A DNA stretch of 64,000 nt from the NCBI GenBank assembly GCA_002104945.1, contig MCFH01000071.1, forward strand, positions 124,001 to 188,000, read 5' to 3'. Origin of the DNA: Piromyces finnis (Eukaryota > Neocallimastigomycota > Neocallimastigomycetes > Neocallimastigales > Neocallimastigaceae). Every line of letters begins with the position of its first letter. The first letter of the stretch is position 1. The notes beneath the pieces are model-generated. The model was not told the origin of the DNA, ran no database searches, and saw nothing but the letters and a program-made list of their open reading frames with translations. A program made the position numbers and the translations under genes. This document shows, piece by piece, positions 1-14,763 of this stretch.

Positions 1-95
1 GAAAAATGTGATATATCTTTATTATTTTCATCTAATATTAGTTGATTGTTACTCATAATATTATTTGAATTATTAATTATTAATTATTCTGGTAA

Positions 96-132
<37 letters not shown>

Positions 133-743
133 TAAAGAAAAAAAGTTAAATATGGATAATCTTAAATCATTTAACTTTTTAATAACAAATATTTGTTTTA
201 TTTTGCATATTTACATATATAATATTTATATTTTTTCCAAATTTTAAATATTTAGTAAAGTGTTATTTTTTTTTTTAATTAACTTCAATAAAGAATTTTA
301 AAATTTATTATATACAACTATCTAAAATGATAATAAATTTTGGGTTTTTTAGGTTTTATCAACATTATTTATTATAATAATCATTAAAGTTATATAATCA
401 AAAAATAAAAAATAAATAAATAAATATAATAATTAAATAACGATAATGAACAGTCCTTACTGCTGCTCTTACTATAACATTAATATATAATTAAATTATG
501 ATGTTGTTCATTCATGTTTTGTATGTATTACAAATGGTGGTGGTAAAGAATATTTATTATTAATTTATCTATTTATAAAATATTTATTCATTTATATAAT
601 CTTAATTATTACTATAATTTATTTATTATATACACTTATTTTTTAGGTAATACAAAAAATTTAATTTGGTGGTTAATATTTATATTTATATAAAAAACAA
701 ATGAAATTATAAATATGGTATGATTATATAAATTTAATATAAG
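1..743. other. Intergenic, AT-rich, upstream of SEN34
   Basis: No coding region recognised. It holds a poly-A run of about 33 bases near 98-130 and general A/T low complexity. A slightly GC-richer patch at about 440-560 has short open stretches but no recognisable protein; it may be promoter or leader sequence of the downstream gene. Confidence 0.6.
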
Positions 744-2590
<1,847 letters not shown>

Positions 2591-3059
2591 TTTTTTTAAA
2601 AAATATACATATATTGCATTATTACACTTAGCAACAGCAAAATTATAAATATTTAAATAAAAGATCTATTAAAAAATATTTTCTTTTTTGTTTTTATATA
2701 TTTTATATATTTATATATGAAAAACATGTAAATAGTATATATTATAGTAATTATGTATAGAAATATTATGTTAACCTTTCTTGTAATAAAATTTTATTTA
2801 CTTATTTATTTATATATTTATATATTTTAAGTTTTCTAAAAAACATATCAAAATAAATTAATTAAAATAATTCAAAGTTATATGATAAATTCCTTTAATA
2901 TAATTAAAAGCATTAAATTAAAAATAAATTCACATATTTAAAATGATTGTCTGTCTGTAAATTAATAAAAAAAAAAAATAACAAGATACTTTTCATTAAC
3001 AATTATTAACAATGGATTTGTTATTATTTTTCATAACATATTTTTTAAAGAAGAGAGAT

Positions 3060-3290
3060 TATTATATTTAATGATGAAATTAGCAATTAAATTTATGTAA
3101 TGATAATTACATTTTCCAAAAGATGATTCTTTAAAAGTACGATATTTTTTTCAATATATTAATATTGTTAGTTTCATAAGTTTTTAAAAAAGTTAATTCA
3201 CAATTTCAATTTTTAAAACTAAATGTTAAACAAATTAATATTTTTTTAATGAAGTTATACTTTTTTATTTTTAAAGCAATATTTTCTAAT
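3060..3290 (-). pseudogene. Decayed copy of the ankyrin gene N-terminal region
   Basis: On the plus strand this aligns by eye, in the same order, with 10120-10340 of the ankyrin gene. Shared blocks are TTTAATGATGAAATTA versus TTTTATGATGAAATTA, then the block GATGATTCTTTAA followed by (A/G)AGTA, then TTGTTAGTTTCATAAG versus TTATTAGTTTCACAAG. Stops and indels run throughout, so nothing could be made from it. It is a fragment of a second, much older copy of the 8897-10641 gene. Alternative: chance similarity of AT-rich DNA, less likely because the blocks are colinear. Confidence 0.6.
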
Positions 3291-3786
3291 ATACTAATGC
3301 CATTACTTATAATTAAGTCTGGTATTGCGTCTTCTATTTCTTCTATATTTCTACACATTATTCATCGTAAAGTAGATATTAATACATATAAATAAAAATA
3401 ATAAACTAATAGAAAATAATAAATAATAAATAATAAATAGTAATAATATTTTTTAATTAAGATAACATTGAAGAAAAAACAAATGAAATTCTATTTTGTC
3501 TTAATTTTCAATAAGAAATCATCCAGTTCGACTTATTGTTGTTGTTATTTGTTGTATGTTACCTTCTATATTGTAAATTTCTAATATTAATGTAAAAACT
3601 AGTCCTGAAAAAATATATTGTTTTTTTATGTAAAAATCACATTTTATTTTTTTTATAATAAAATATATATAAAGTTATTATTTTTAGTTATCATATTATT
3701 AATAGAATGAATCCTATATGTTAATATATAATAAATATTGTTTTATTATTACAAATATACCAATTATTAAACTTTATTCTTCATAT

Positions 3787-4242
<456 letters not shown>

Positions 4243-4430
4243 TGAAAATGAACTTAATGTGAAAAAATATACATTGATAAATTAAAGAATGTGGATATGT
4301 AGATACATAATATCAAAAAAACAGCGAGTAAAGGCCTCATTTATCATCATAATCTACGAAAATGTTATACACACTACATTCTCATATAACTGAGAAAAAG
4401 AATTTTTGACATATTATATATTTGCTCTAA

Positions 4431-4455
4431 TTATAAACAATGGCATTGTTTATAA
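4431..4455. repeat. Perfect 11-bp inverted repeat, 3-nt spacer
   Basis: TTATAAACAAT, then GGC, then ATTGTTTATAA. It would form a short hairpin or be a two-fold symmetric binding site. It sits in gene-free DNA with no nearby start codon, so its role is unknown. Confidence 0.7.
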
Positions 4456-6054
4456 TGGCAATATTTAAATGAAAAACTCATTAAAGGAAAAAAATTTTAC
4501 CCTACTGTATATAATATAAAAAAAAAAAGGAATTTTTTTATACTAATGTAAAAGTACACTATTTTACATAAGCACATTCATATATTCATCTATATACCTT
4601 GATAATGAAACTTTTATTTTGATAAAAATCCTAATTAGTTAAAAATAAAAGCAATATTATTACAAAGGAAATCATATTGAATTAATAATTATCTAATACT
4701 GAAACAAAAGTATTTATCATCAATTTCAACTCAAAAAAAGTTTCATTATAGAATATATAGAATATTCTATGGATTTTTTTTTTTTTAATTTTTTTAATTT
4801 TAGAAACTTCTTATTTTATTATTTAATTAAATTAAAATTTTTCAGACTTTCATTTTTTTTTATTTTGATCAATGGATTATTGAAGTCAACTTATTCAGGT
4901 TTATTAATGTTAATATTTCAGTATATGTCTATTTTCCACAAAAATACATATAAGAACTAATATTACCTTTTAATATTAAGGATAAAAAGAAAAAATGACA
5001 TATATTTTATATATAATTATAACTCTTAATATTAGTTAATCAAATATAAATTAAAATACTGTTAAGTTTAAATATAAATTTTAATTTCAATATTTTTAAA
5101 AAATTATTCAACGTATTCATATCAAAAAAAAAAAAAAAAAAAAAAAAAGTATTAAAGATATCTTTAAATATTTATAATGATTAAATATTATGATATCTTT
5201 AACATCTAGAATGTATTTAATATAGTTATTTTTATTTTATCTCAAAAAAAAAAAAAAAAAAAAAAAAATAATTAATACAATATTATAAGATTGAATAAAA
5301 TATAATTATTTAATAATTCGAAAACTTTTTTTAATAAAACTTTTTTGTTTAGAAAAATACCATTTAAATTTGGTATAAAAAACCAATAATTGTATTAATT
5401 ATTATTAATAATTAAACAAAATAGTTTTTGTAAATTTTCTAAAATGACTGGATAAAAAAAAATTATATAAAAGAACCTTGAATATAATATATAATACACA
5501 ACATAATACACATTACACGATACTTTTAATTATATATTTTGATAGAAAAGTATATAATTAATTATTAATTATAGTTACATTATAAATATATATTGATATA
5601 AAAACAAAATTACTCTCACTTATTAAAAATTATTATTATTAGACATTTAAAAAAAATTTTTTTTATGTAATTAATAATTTTAATTAATGATTTTAATTAA
5701 AATTTGATAATTTAGAATAGATACGAAGAATGATACTTATGATTTACTTTTTGATACTTATGATTTACTTTTTTTGAGTTTGTTTGTTTATTTATTTATT
5801 TATTTATTTATTTCTTATTTTAGATATATATATGAAAAAAGATGATAATGTTAAAATATTTAACAATGATAATTCTCTAGTGAAGAAAAAATTCGAAGCT
5901 AAATATGATGGTTAAGTTTTAAAAAAAATTCTAATGTATTAATTGATTAATGATTATAAAAACTTTTTAAATATTAATATAAATTGCATATTAATGATAT
6001 TTAATAGTTATAAGGATTAACTATACCAATACCTCTATCAATTAAAGATATTTC

Positions 6055-6126
<72 letters not shown>
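6055..6126. repeat. (TTA)n microsatellite
   Basis: About 70 bp of TTA/ATT repeat just downstream of the hydrolase gene's stop codon. Confidence 0.9.
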
Positions 6127-6127
<1 letters not shown>

Positions 6128-6236
6128 GAATTATAGATAAAAAATGTTATAATTTATATTAAACTAATATGATACAATTATTCTTTATTATATAGTAATA
6201 GATTTTATTTAGAAAAAATTTCAATATTTTTGTTTT

Positions 6237-7196
6237 TTACTTAAATTCTTTTATTATGGCTTCAATAATTTGTTTATGTTGTTCTTCTAAGGATATAGTG
6301 GCCTCTCCATCTCCTTTTTGTTTTCCATAATCACCAAATTGACCATGATTACCACCTTGAATGATTATTTCATTAAAGTTATTACTTGGCAAATTCTTTT
6401 TATAATCATTATATTTTTCCCATTGTAATACTTTATCATTCGAAGCAACTATTGACAATACATGAACACTTTCTGGGATAGGTTTAGTACTATAGGCAGC
6501 AAGTAAAGCAAAACCATTAACTTTTTCACTATAACTATTAACAAAATAACCTGCCATAGCCCCTCCAAGAGAATGACCAGCTATATACCAATTCTTATAT
6601 CCTTTATCACTATTATTTTCTATAACTTTATTTGCTTTATTAATTGAAAAGAGAGCCATACGAAATGGCATTTTTACTAAGAAACAATCAATACCTTGTT
6701 TAGCAATACCATGTAAAATTTCAGCATAGGCTGTTTCTTCTACTTTACCACCTGGATAGAAAATAAGTGCATTTTCAGTACCTGGACCATCAAAGAAATA
6801 ACCTGTGTCAATTTTTTTTACTGTTACTTCATCTTTATCATTCATAAATGATAATGCATTTTCTGTTGCATGACTATATATTCTTAAATAAATTAAGAAA
6901 CCAATAAGAATTACTAAAATTAATATAATGATACCAGTCACTATACCTAGTACTGTTTTTAGAATAATGTTTTTCTTTTTTTTCTTATTGTTATTATCAC
7001 TAGGTATTAAAATATTATTATTGTTATCATTATTATCTTCTGGTAAAGTGTCAATAACTTTCAATTCAATATATTCTTTTTCAGCTTCACATTTTGATTC
7101 AGTATTATTGCTGGATTTATCCTTCAATTCAATGTTTTGATTTTTGGAATTAAAAATATAATCATTATTTTCATTAATCTTTGTTGGAGATGACAT
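6237..7196 (-). CDS. Membrane-anchored alpha/beta hydrolase, bacterial-like (319 aa)
   Basis: Single-exon gene with ATG at 7196. Residues 1-75 are a polar, Asn-rich cytosolic-type tail ending in a Lys cluster. Residues about 77-105 are one strongly hydrophobic transmembrane segment, so the enzyme is probably a type II anchored protein. The rest is an alpha/beta hydrolase fold: GYFFDGP, ALIFYPGGKVE, then GHSLGG with nucleophile Ser209, ASNDKVL with likely acid Asp254, and GGNHGQFG with likely His284. This arrangement matches small hydrolases common in Clostridia and related Firmicutes. The substrate cannot be told from sequence. Absence of introns and the bacterial-type core suggest acquisition by horizontal transfer, with the Asn-rich leader added afterwards. 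A decayed second copy lies at about 11690-11935. Confidence 0.85.
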   Translation of the reverse strand: MSSPTKINENNDYIFNSKNQNIELKDKSSNNTESKCEAEKEYIELKVIDTLPEDNNDNNNNILIPSDNNNKKKKKNIILKTVLGIVTGIIILILVILIGFLIYLRIYSHATENALSFMNDKDEVTVKKIDTGYFFDGPGTENALIFYPGGKVEETAYAEILHGIAKQGIDCFLVKMPFRMALFSINKANKVIENNSDKGYKNWYIAGHSLGGAMAGYFVNSYSEKVNGFALLAAYSTKPIPESVHVLSIVASNDKVLQWEKYNDYKKNLPSNNFNEIIIQGGNHGQFGDYGKQKGDGEATISLEEQHKQIIEAIIKEFK

Positions 7197-8896
7197 TGTG
7201 ATTCTATTTTAATATCCAGAAATATAATGAAATGTTGTATTAGTGTATTTTTTTTTTTAAATAATAATAGATTTGTATTTATTTCTTTTTTTATTGAAAT
7301 GATTAATTGATTTTTTTTTTTCGATCCAAGCTATTAATTTTTTTTTTTTTTTTTTTAATTTTAATTTTAAATTGTTTGAAATTTTTATTATTATTTTATC
7401 TATTTTTTCTTAATAAAAGTTTATTATTTATATATTTTTTCCTTCTAAAGAAAAATAAAAGAAAGAAGACGTTTTATGATAATTAATTATTATAATTACT
7501 ATAATTAACTATTTAATTAATCATTTAAAATTGACAAAAGCAATGCTTTTTACAAAACTAACATTGCTCTTTTTTATTTTTCTTTTTATTTTGTTATTTC
7601 AATATAATCACATAATATATTATAATATATTATAATATATATCAAAAACAAAAATAGTGTATAAATTATATTAATTAATCGAAAATTTCTTTTAAAATTA
7701 TAGAATTTACAAATTGTGGCTTTAATACAATGAAATACTAAGATTATATAAATTTAATATATTTCAACGAATAATATTGTAGTAAATTATATAATAACAA
7801 TATATAATATAATATATTATATTATTTAGTGTAAAAATAACCTTGTGAAATTCTTTTATTTTATATAAGCCATAAATAAATCTTTTTAAATTAGAATTTT
7901 ATATTAATTAAAGTTTATATTGTTAAATTAAGAATAAACTTTAATAATTAATAAATTTTTAATTCTAAATACGCCACAGATAATAATATTGAAAAAAAAT
8001 GCTTAGGGAATTTTAAAAAAAAATGTCAAATGTCAAAATTATTTTTAGCATTTTCTAAAACAATTTCTTTATATCCCTTTTTAGAATTAATAACAAAATT
8101 GATATTTTCTTTCTCTCTCTTTTTCTTTTATAATTATAAAAGCTAATCTCATTATTTTCAATAATAATATTTAATAATAATATTTAATAATAATAAATTT
8201 CAATACATTAAGAATTATAATTTTAAATTATTTAAAATCACTATAGAATCATCTACTTAGCCTTCAGATAGAAAAAGAAAAAAAAAATTAAACATAATAA
8301 AATTCAAATTTTAATGAACTTTTATAAGGAAATGAATATTTTACTATAATATTTTTTATTTTATTTCATCTTTTATATACACTATTGTTTATAAAAAAAA
8401 AAAAAGTAATACTTAGCTAACTACTAAAAATAATTAGATAATAGTATAATTAAATAAAATTAATATAATTTGCGTTTCTAAACTTATCAAAAAGTAGCCT
8501 CAAAGAGTTACTAATAATGGAGACTATTTTAGTAAGAAAGTATATATGGGACTCAATAAACTATAAAATTGCACATCAAAAGAAGATGAGGAGCAAGATC
8601 TTTAATAATACAGTTTAATTTTCTTCCTTTAATAAAACATTTTACTTGTTAAACAGTATAGATACCTGCAAAAAAGGAAAAATTCTTGGATCTATTATAA
8701 GAATATACAATAGGTTAATAAAATAAATTATAGACAGAATAATAAATTAAATATGAGATACTAAATGTATATATATAAATTCAATATTGTGTATTACTGA
8801 ACTTTATTTTTTTAATAAGTTTTTTGTAATGAAAAAAATTTGTAGTATATATTTATATATTTATAGGTTTTTTTAATTTATTCATTTACTTATATT
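7197..8896. other. Intergenic, no gene recognised
   Basis: AT-rich with T-runs near 7310-7365. A 33-codon open stretch starts at ATG 8518 and reads METILVRKYIWDS at its N-terminus; it has no recognisable domain and is not called. The 5' flank of the hydrolase gene occupies the left part. Confidence 0.5.
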
Positions 8897-10641
8897 TTAT
8901 TGTAAAAATTTTAAAATTCTTTTATAAATTTCATTTTCCACAATCTTACCAATATTATCTTTTCCTATAAGAATACTTAAATCTGCTCCACAAACAATTA
9001 AATAATTAACGATTTCATTATTGTTACTTTGAAGAGCATAAGTTAAAGCAGTATTTCCATCCATATCTTTATAATCAATTTCAGCATTACTATCAATTAA
9101 TAACTTTATTATTTTATTTCTGCATTCTATATAATAATTATTATTATCATAAGTAATAGCATACATCAATAAAGAACCTTTTTTCTCTCCAAAGTTCTGA
9201 TTTACATTTGCACCATTTTCAATTAAAAGTTTTACTATATCATACTCTTCATTTCTAAAATTATTAACATAATTAATATTTGCACCATTTTCAATAAGAA
9301 AGTAAATAATCTTGTTATAATTATATTTATCTTTATAATCATTATTACTTTCAGGGCTAATACGATAACCGTCATAATTACTACTATTATGATTACTTTT
9401 AGTATTTTCTTTATAGTATTTGATTGCAATAATAAGTGGTGTTTCATTTCGGGTGTTTGGTTCATTCAATAATAAATTGGAATGATTTAATAGTTCTAAC
9501 ACCATCGTTTGACTATTTTTATATATTAAAAATGGAATCACCTAATTTATATTTTAATATATATCTGCACCTGCTTTAATTAATAATTTGGTAGTTTCTA
9601 CATCGTCTTTAAGAACGGTATAATAAAGTAAATTGTTCCCATTTGAATCCTTATCATTAACATCAAAATATTTTATTTTAGTAAATAATAAAAAATATCC
9701 ATAAATTTTAATCGATAAGAAAGAATGAGTGGTGGACTACCATTAATATTTTTGACGTCTAAATCAATATTATTATCTATTCCATATTCCATTAATAACT
9801 GAACACTTTTGATATCATTTAATTTAATTGCTTGTATAAAAGGATACTTTCCATTGATATCTTTTTCATTGATATCAATATGCTGACGGAGTAAACATTG
9901 AATTATATTATATTTTTTCTTTTTAATAGCCATGGAGAGTAAAGAATCACCATTATTATTTTTTATTTTATAATTACCCCCTTGACTTAATAAATATTCA
10001 AATATTTCTGCATCAGATTTATAAAAAGCTTTAATAATAGGATATTCTTCATTAATATCTTTTTCATTTATATTAATAACGGATTTGTAGTTATTTTCTA
10101 TAATGTATTTTAAAGAAGTAAAATTATTAAATTTTATGATGAAATTAATAATTAAATTAATGTATCGAAAATCACATTTTTCAGATGATGATTCTTTAAG
10201 AGTAGAATCAACAATTAATTTCAACATTTCAGTGTTATTAGTTTCACAAGCTTTTAATAAGCTTGATTCAAATTTTAAATCTTTAAAACCAAAAGATAAA
10301 CAACTTAATAAATTTTTAGTGAAATTATATTTATTACTAGCGATTGCTTTTTCTAAGAATTGAAATTGATTTATTCTTTTTGAAACAACATCAATAATAC
10401 TTCCATCATGATTAAATAATAATTCAATAAGATTAATATTATCTTTTGCTTTTTCAAACCATTTTTCCTCAATCACAATTTTATTTTTTTCTTTATTAAT
10501 TGAATCTTTTATAGTGTCACTAGATAATGGTGTTTTATTTTTATATGATTTCAATAAATATAGGATAAATGAATTAGTATAATTTTTTAAGAATAATAAC
10601 AACAATAAAATAGAAAAAACTACAAAATTTCTTATAAACAC
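8897..10641 (-). pseudogene. Ankyrin-repeat protein gene, frameshifted
   Basis: Ankyrin repeats run through three reading frames. Frame one (10641-9673, 322 aa) has a hydrophobic N-terminus, a helical region, then repeats such as INEKDINEEYPIIKAFY and INEKDINGKYPFIQAI, stopping at LLK. The next repeat continues at once in another frame (about 9672-9555): FDVNDKDSNGNNLLYYTV, then ETTKLLIKAGADIY and a stop. A third frame (9541-8897) carries further repeats such as LIENGANINYV and DGNTALTYALQSN. At NYVNNFRNEEYDIVKLL one repeat seems to lack its centre. Gaps between frames are too short for introns. No ATG precedes the first hydrophobic segment: the open frame starts at GTG after an in-frame stop, so a first exon or the start is missing. 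Most likely a recently inactivated member of a large ankyrin family; sequencing error in homopolymers is the alternative. Confidence 0.8.
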
Positions 10642-10814
10642 CTTAAAAATGAAAAATAAAACAAACTATTCGAAATAAAATAATCCTTTTATAGAAAACT
10701 TAGAAAAAATATATATTTGTTAAATCCAAAAGTCAACTTCTTTTCTATTAGACTTTTTTTTTTTCGTTAGTTAACATCATGTGTTATATATTAAAGTATA
10801 TTATATAGAAGTAT

Positions 10815-11023
<209 letters not shown>

Positions 11024-11689
11024 CTTGTGGATACATTTATTTTCTTACCATTTAAGAATGGAATAAAATAAAACCATTTCAAAAATTACAATTTTTTTAT
11101 TAAGCCAACTCAAATGACCCTCAACAAAATTATTATTATCTTATTATATTATTATATATATTTAATTGAAAATAAATACAATTTTTATACAATGATCGAT
11201 TTATATAAGTTCTTTATTAGATCAATCATTGCTGAGAGTATCGATGTTAAAAGGATAAGGTATGAAATTCTGACACAGAATCAAATGATGATAATAATAT
11301 TCTATAAGGGATTATCGTCAAGAAATAAGAAAATTTAGAAGCCTTTCGGTCATTATATAGTTCTCTTTTATTAAATTGTGTTTCAAAATAATTTTTATAT
11401 ATTTAATTTTTATTATATAATGTATTTTAATAAAAAAAAATCAAATTATATATTTTATCAATACTAAAAAAAATTAATGTTTCATTATAAAATAGTTATG
11501 ATATGAATTGTAACGTAAAATCAAATAACCATTAGAAGATCATATATATTAAAATATCTTTCTCATAGAAATGTGTTATTTAGAGTTTTTGATATCAATG
11601 CTTATGACACTGGGCAAATAGAAAAAAGCTCATGTGTGATCCAAAGTTGAATGTCTGATATTTAATACTTCACATTATAAAGTATTATA

Positions 11690-11935
11690 AATTTCTGCAA
11701 AGGCTATTCAAGCTTTCAGACACCCTTGACACGGGAGATAAGTAGTAAATTCTTTTTATAATTCTATTTTTCTCATTATAATATTTTATTGTTTGAAATT
11801 ATTATTAATAATAAATATACAGCTTTCATATTATATGCAGAGCAAATAAGACTGAATCATTAATTTTTCCACTATAATTATTAATAAAATAACACACCCA
11901 AGAAAATGGTCAACAATATACATATAATAAGTATT
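11690..11935 (-). pseudogene. Relic of the alpha/beta hydrolase gene
   Basis: Colinear by eye with about 6390-6600 of the intact hydrolase. TTCTTTTTATAATTCTATT at 11752 matches the intact copy's TTCTTTTTATAATCATTAT. Next come CTCATTATAATATTTTATTG versus CCCATTGTAATACTTTATCA, then CATTAATTTTTCCACTATAA versus CATTAACTTTTTCACTATAA. Read on the minus strand it gives YFINNYSGKINDSVLFAL, where the intact protein has YFVNSYSEKVNGFALLAA. The GHSLGG nucleophile motif is destroyed by a short deletion and substitutions. It shows the hydrolase has been duplicated and one copy lost. Confidence 0.65.
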
Positions 11936-11979
11936 ATCTTATTGCTTACCTCCTAGGAATGGAAGATAAATCATTTTAT

Positions 11980-12290
11980 AATTTTATTTTTTGCGTTCCT
12001 TCTTGATGGAACTTTAGCGACAAATCGAAGAGACAGAATAAAGGTCGTTGGAATGAACAACTTTACAGTTTATCAAGGTTTCGTGCTCCATAGGTTGAAG
12101 ATCCCATGGCATTTTCTTATTGAAACAATCCCTATTATTAGTAGTCCTATGAATCTACTTTTTGAAAAGTTTAGCAAAACATACTTAGCATCATCTAGAA
12201 CGCCGACATTGTGCCAATAGGACAATGAAACCTACTTTGGTGTTCCGTACACACAGTTAATACATCATGAGATTAATTTTTACTTTTACT
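11980..12290 (+). pseudogene. Mutator-like (MULE) transposase relic
   Basis: The plus strand reads FAFLLDGTLATNRRDRIKVV, then GMNNFTVYQGF, and about 70 codons later a stop followed by DNETYFGVPYTQL. The pattern D-G-T-x-x-T-N-R, a short gap, then V-G-M-N-N-F is the core of the MULE transposase domain, where the first Asp is a catalytic DDE residue. No terminal inverted repeats were recognised and both ends are lost, so the element is dead. It begins about 45 bp from the hydrolase relic, which fits insertion into or beside that copy. Only one block supports the family call. Confidence 0.5.
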
Positions 12291-12779
12291 AAAATATATA
12301 TATATATATATATTTTCTTAAAATATATCTATCCATCTATCAATATTAATTAAATGGTGAACCTTTTTTTCTACACTTTAAAGTTTTCAAATTGTTCTAT
12401 ATATGAAAACTACATTATATATATTCACTATATTCACATTTTAATAAAGTAAAAAAAAAAAAAAAGAAAAAGAAAAAAAAAAAAATTGATTTTGATTTTA
12501 GTTATAAAAAAAAAAAAAAAAAAAAAACTATAATTCTACAAAAATATTTTATTAAATAAATATGACTTCTCTAATAAATATCTTTTTGTCTATTTTATTG
12601 TTATTCTATAAAATTTTAGTCATTGAAATCTAAAAAAAAAAAAAAAAAAAAAAAAAAACTTTTTTGAATTCTTAAATAGATATGCATGATATGCATAAAA
12701 TAATATATGTTATGTTATATAGATTAAGCTGTATAATTTTCAAGGTATAGAATTGTTACTTTTTTTTTTTTACAATAAA

Positions 12780-13813
12780 TTATTGATCTAAAATTAAATT
12801 TTCAAATGGATTTTCTGTTTCAAGAATAATATCTTCTATATCATTTTTATTTTTCATTATTGGAAATTTTAAACCTTCTTGATGAGCCTTTGATTCATCC
12901 TTGCCTTCAGATTCATGATCAATTTTTATTTTCTTCACTATTCCTTTAACTTTTTTACAGGTAAGGTTATTATCATGCTTGGCACTTAAAGGCATATTAA
13001 TTTTCCAGGCATGAAGCATCATACGTTCATGATCTGTAAAAGGTTCCTCATAATTATAATCACCGATAATTGGATGGCCTATACTTTGTAAATGAACACG
13101 TAATTGATGTGTTCTTCCAGTATGTGGGTATAATTTAACTAAGGTTGCTTCCATGACTAAATCTTTTTCCTTATCTTTTGTCTCATTATTATTATCGAGT
13201 GAGTCACAAAGAATTGGGTGAAATACTCCTCTTTTAACAACTTCCACTATTGTTTTTGCTTCCTTTTAATAATAAAAAGATGATGATGATGATGATGATA
13301 AAAATATATATTTATGAATATATTTTATTATAAATAGTAAATGAAATCACTGATATTTATAGAATAACAATTAAAAATTTTTTATATTTATCTTTTTAAA
13401 AAAAAAAAATACCTTTCCTGGATTTTCTTCGGTTCCTATCATCATTCTTCGTTCATGGTTAGGATCTTTAGCTATGGGTTTTTCAATTTCAAATCTTTTT
13501 TTAAAAGATAATAATAATAATAATAATAATAAATTTAAAGAGATTTTTAAAAAAAAAAAAAATTAATAATTTTTATGATTTATCGATTTTGAAATCTTTG
13601 GATTTCAAATTAGAAATTTATATATATATATATATATATTTTTAATTACTTGTCTTTTTCTATATGTCCTCTAACAACTGCAACATATGTTTTTTTTACA
13701 CGGTGTTGACTAAATGATTTTGTACTGTTATAATCCGTTGATTTAAAATTAATTGAAATAAAAGAATTGGAAATTTTAATAAATTACATTAAAATAATAA
13801 AATAAACATCAAT

Positions 13814-13844
<31 letters not shown>

Positions 13845-14329
13845 TATTTTCTATTTAAAAAAAAAACACCGAATATATTTACGATTTTCTTGCTGCATTT
13901 TTATTTAGAGCCCAACAATGAATTCCTGAAGTGGCATAATCTAATTGATGAATTAACTTTAATTTTCCTTTATATTCAGGATATTTTGATAATATTAATG
14001 ATTCTTCTGTTTGACATTCCTTAATTTCTCCATCAATACGAATATCATATCTAATTAATATTTTAAAATGTATCACTATTTTAGAATGAAATTGGAGTTA
14101 AACAATTTTAAAAAAGAACACAACTAATTATATATAATGATTTGTTGTGTCGATAAATAAGATTTATATAATAATTTAATCTTTTGAAAAAAAAAAAAAA
14201 ATAGTATTACGGTTTATTCACAATTATAAAATTTTCATCATGGTATATTATAGGTATTTTAAAATGTCTATTATATCTTGGGTCAAAACCAGGAATTTCT
14301 ATTAATTCTTTTCCTTTCTTTTCCTCCAT
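12780..14329 (-). CDS. RluA-type RNA pseudouridine synthase, RPUSD1-like (5 exons, 308 aa)
   Basis: Isomerises uridine to pseudouridine in RNA; the target RNA cannot be told. Exons in order of transcription are 14329-14211, 14050-13883, 13724-13650, 13494-13413 and 13262-12780. They join in phase to 308 aa, close to the length of RPUSD1-type enzymes. Residues 36-47 read IVNKPYDIRIDG, the family's motif I. Residues 73-82 read IHQLDYATSG with catalytic Asp77. The usual HRLD is HQLD here, as I recall for the RPUSD1 group. Residues 193-206 read YPHTGRTHQLRVHL, then SIGHPIIGD, the RluA motif III. The C-terminal 60 residues are charged and family-specific. No S4 domain and no clear organelle targeting peptide are seen. 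The start MEEKKGKELIEIPGFDP follows an A-rich leader. Confidence 0.9.
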
Positions 14330-14712
14330 TTTTATTACTATTTAAAGAATTTTATAGTAAAAAAAAAAAAAAAAAAATTATTTTCCTATAAAAATTTTCA
14401 TTTTTTATAAAAATAAAAAGAAACCCAATAAACATAAAATGGCCTCTTATACACACTTTTTTTTTTTACCTTTATTCTTTGTATCTTAAAAAAACAAAAA
14501 TGTAATAATTATCATTATTATTATTTTACAAATATTAATAGCTTTAAAAATTACTATTTTTTTTTATTAATTATTATTTATTCGTTTTTATATTTTTATA
14601 TTATTTTTTTTTTTTTTTTACTACATAATAACAATATTTACAATATGATAAATTATACCGATAATAAAATATAAATATCATAATTATTAATAAAAATATA
14701 TATGTATATATC

Positions 14713-14763
<51 letters not shown>

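Noticed and set aside
4769-4960. 63-residue Phe/Leu-rich open frame
   Set aside because: Composition is that of T-rich DNA, no domain, flanked by noise.
10103-10363. Plus-strand open frame inside the ankyrin gene
   Set aside because: Antisense shadow of clear ankyrin coding sequence on the minus strand.
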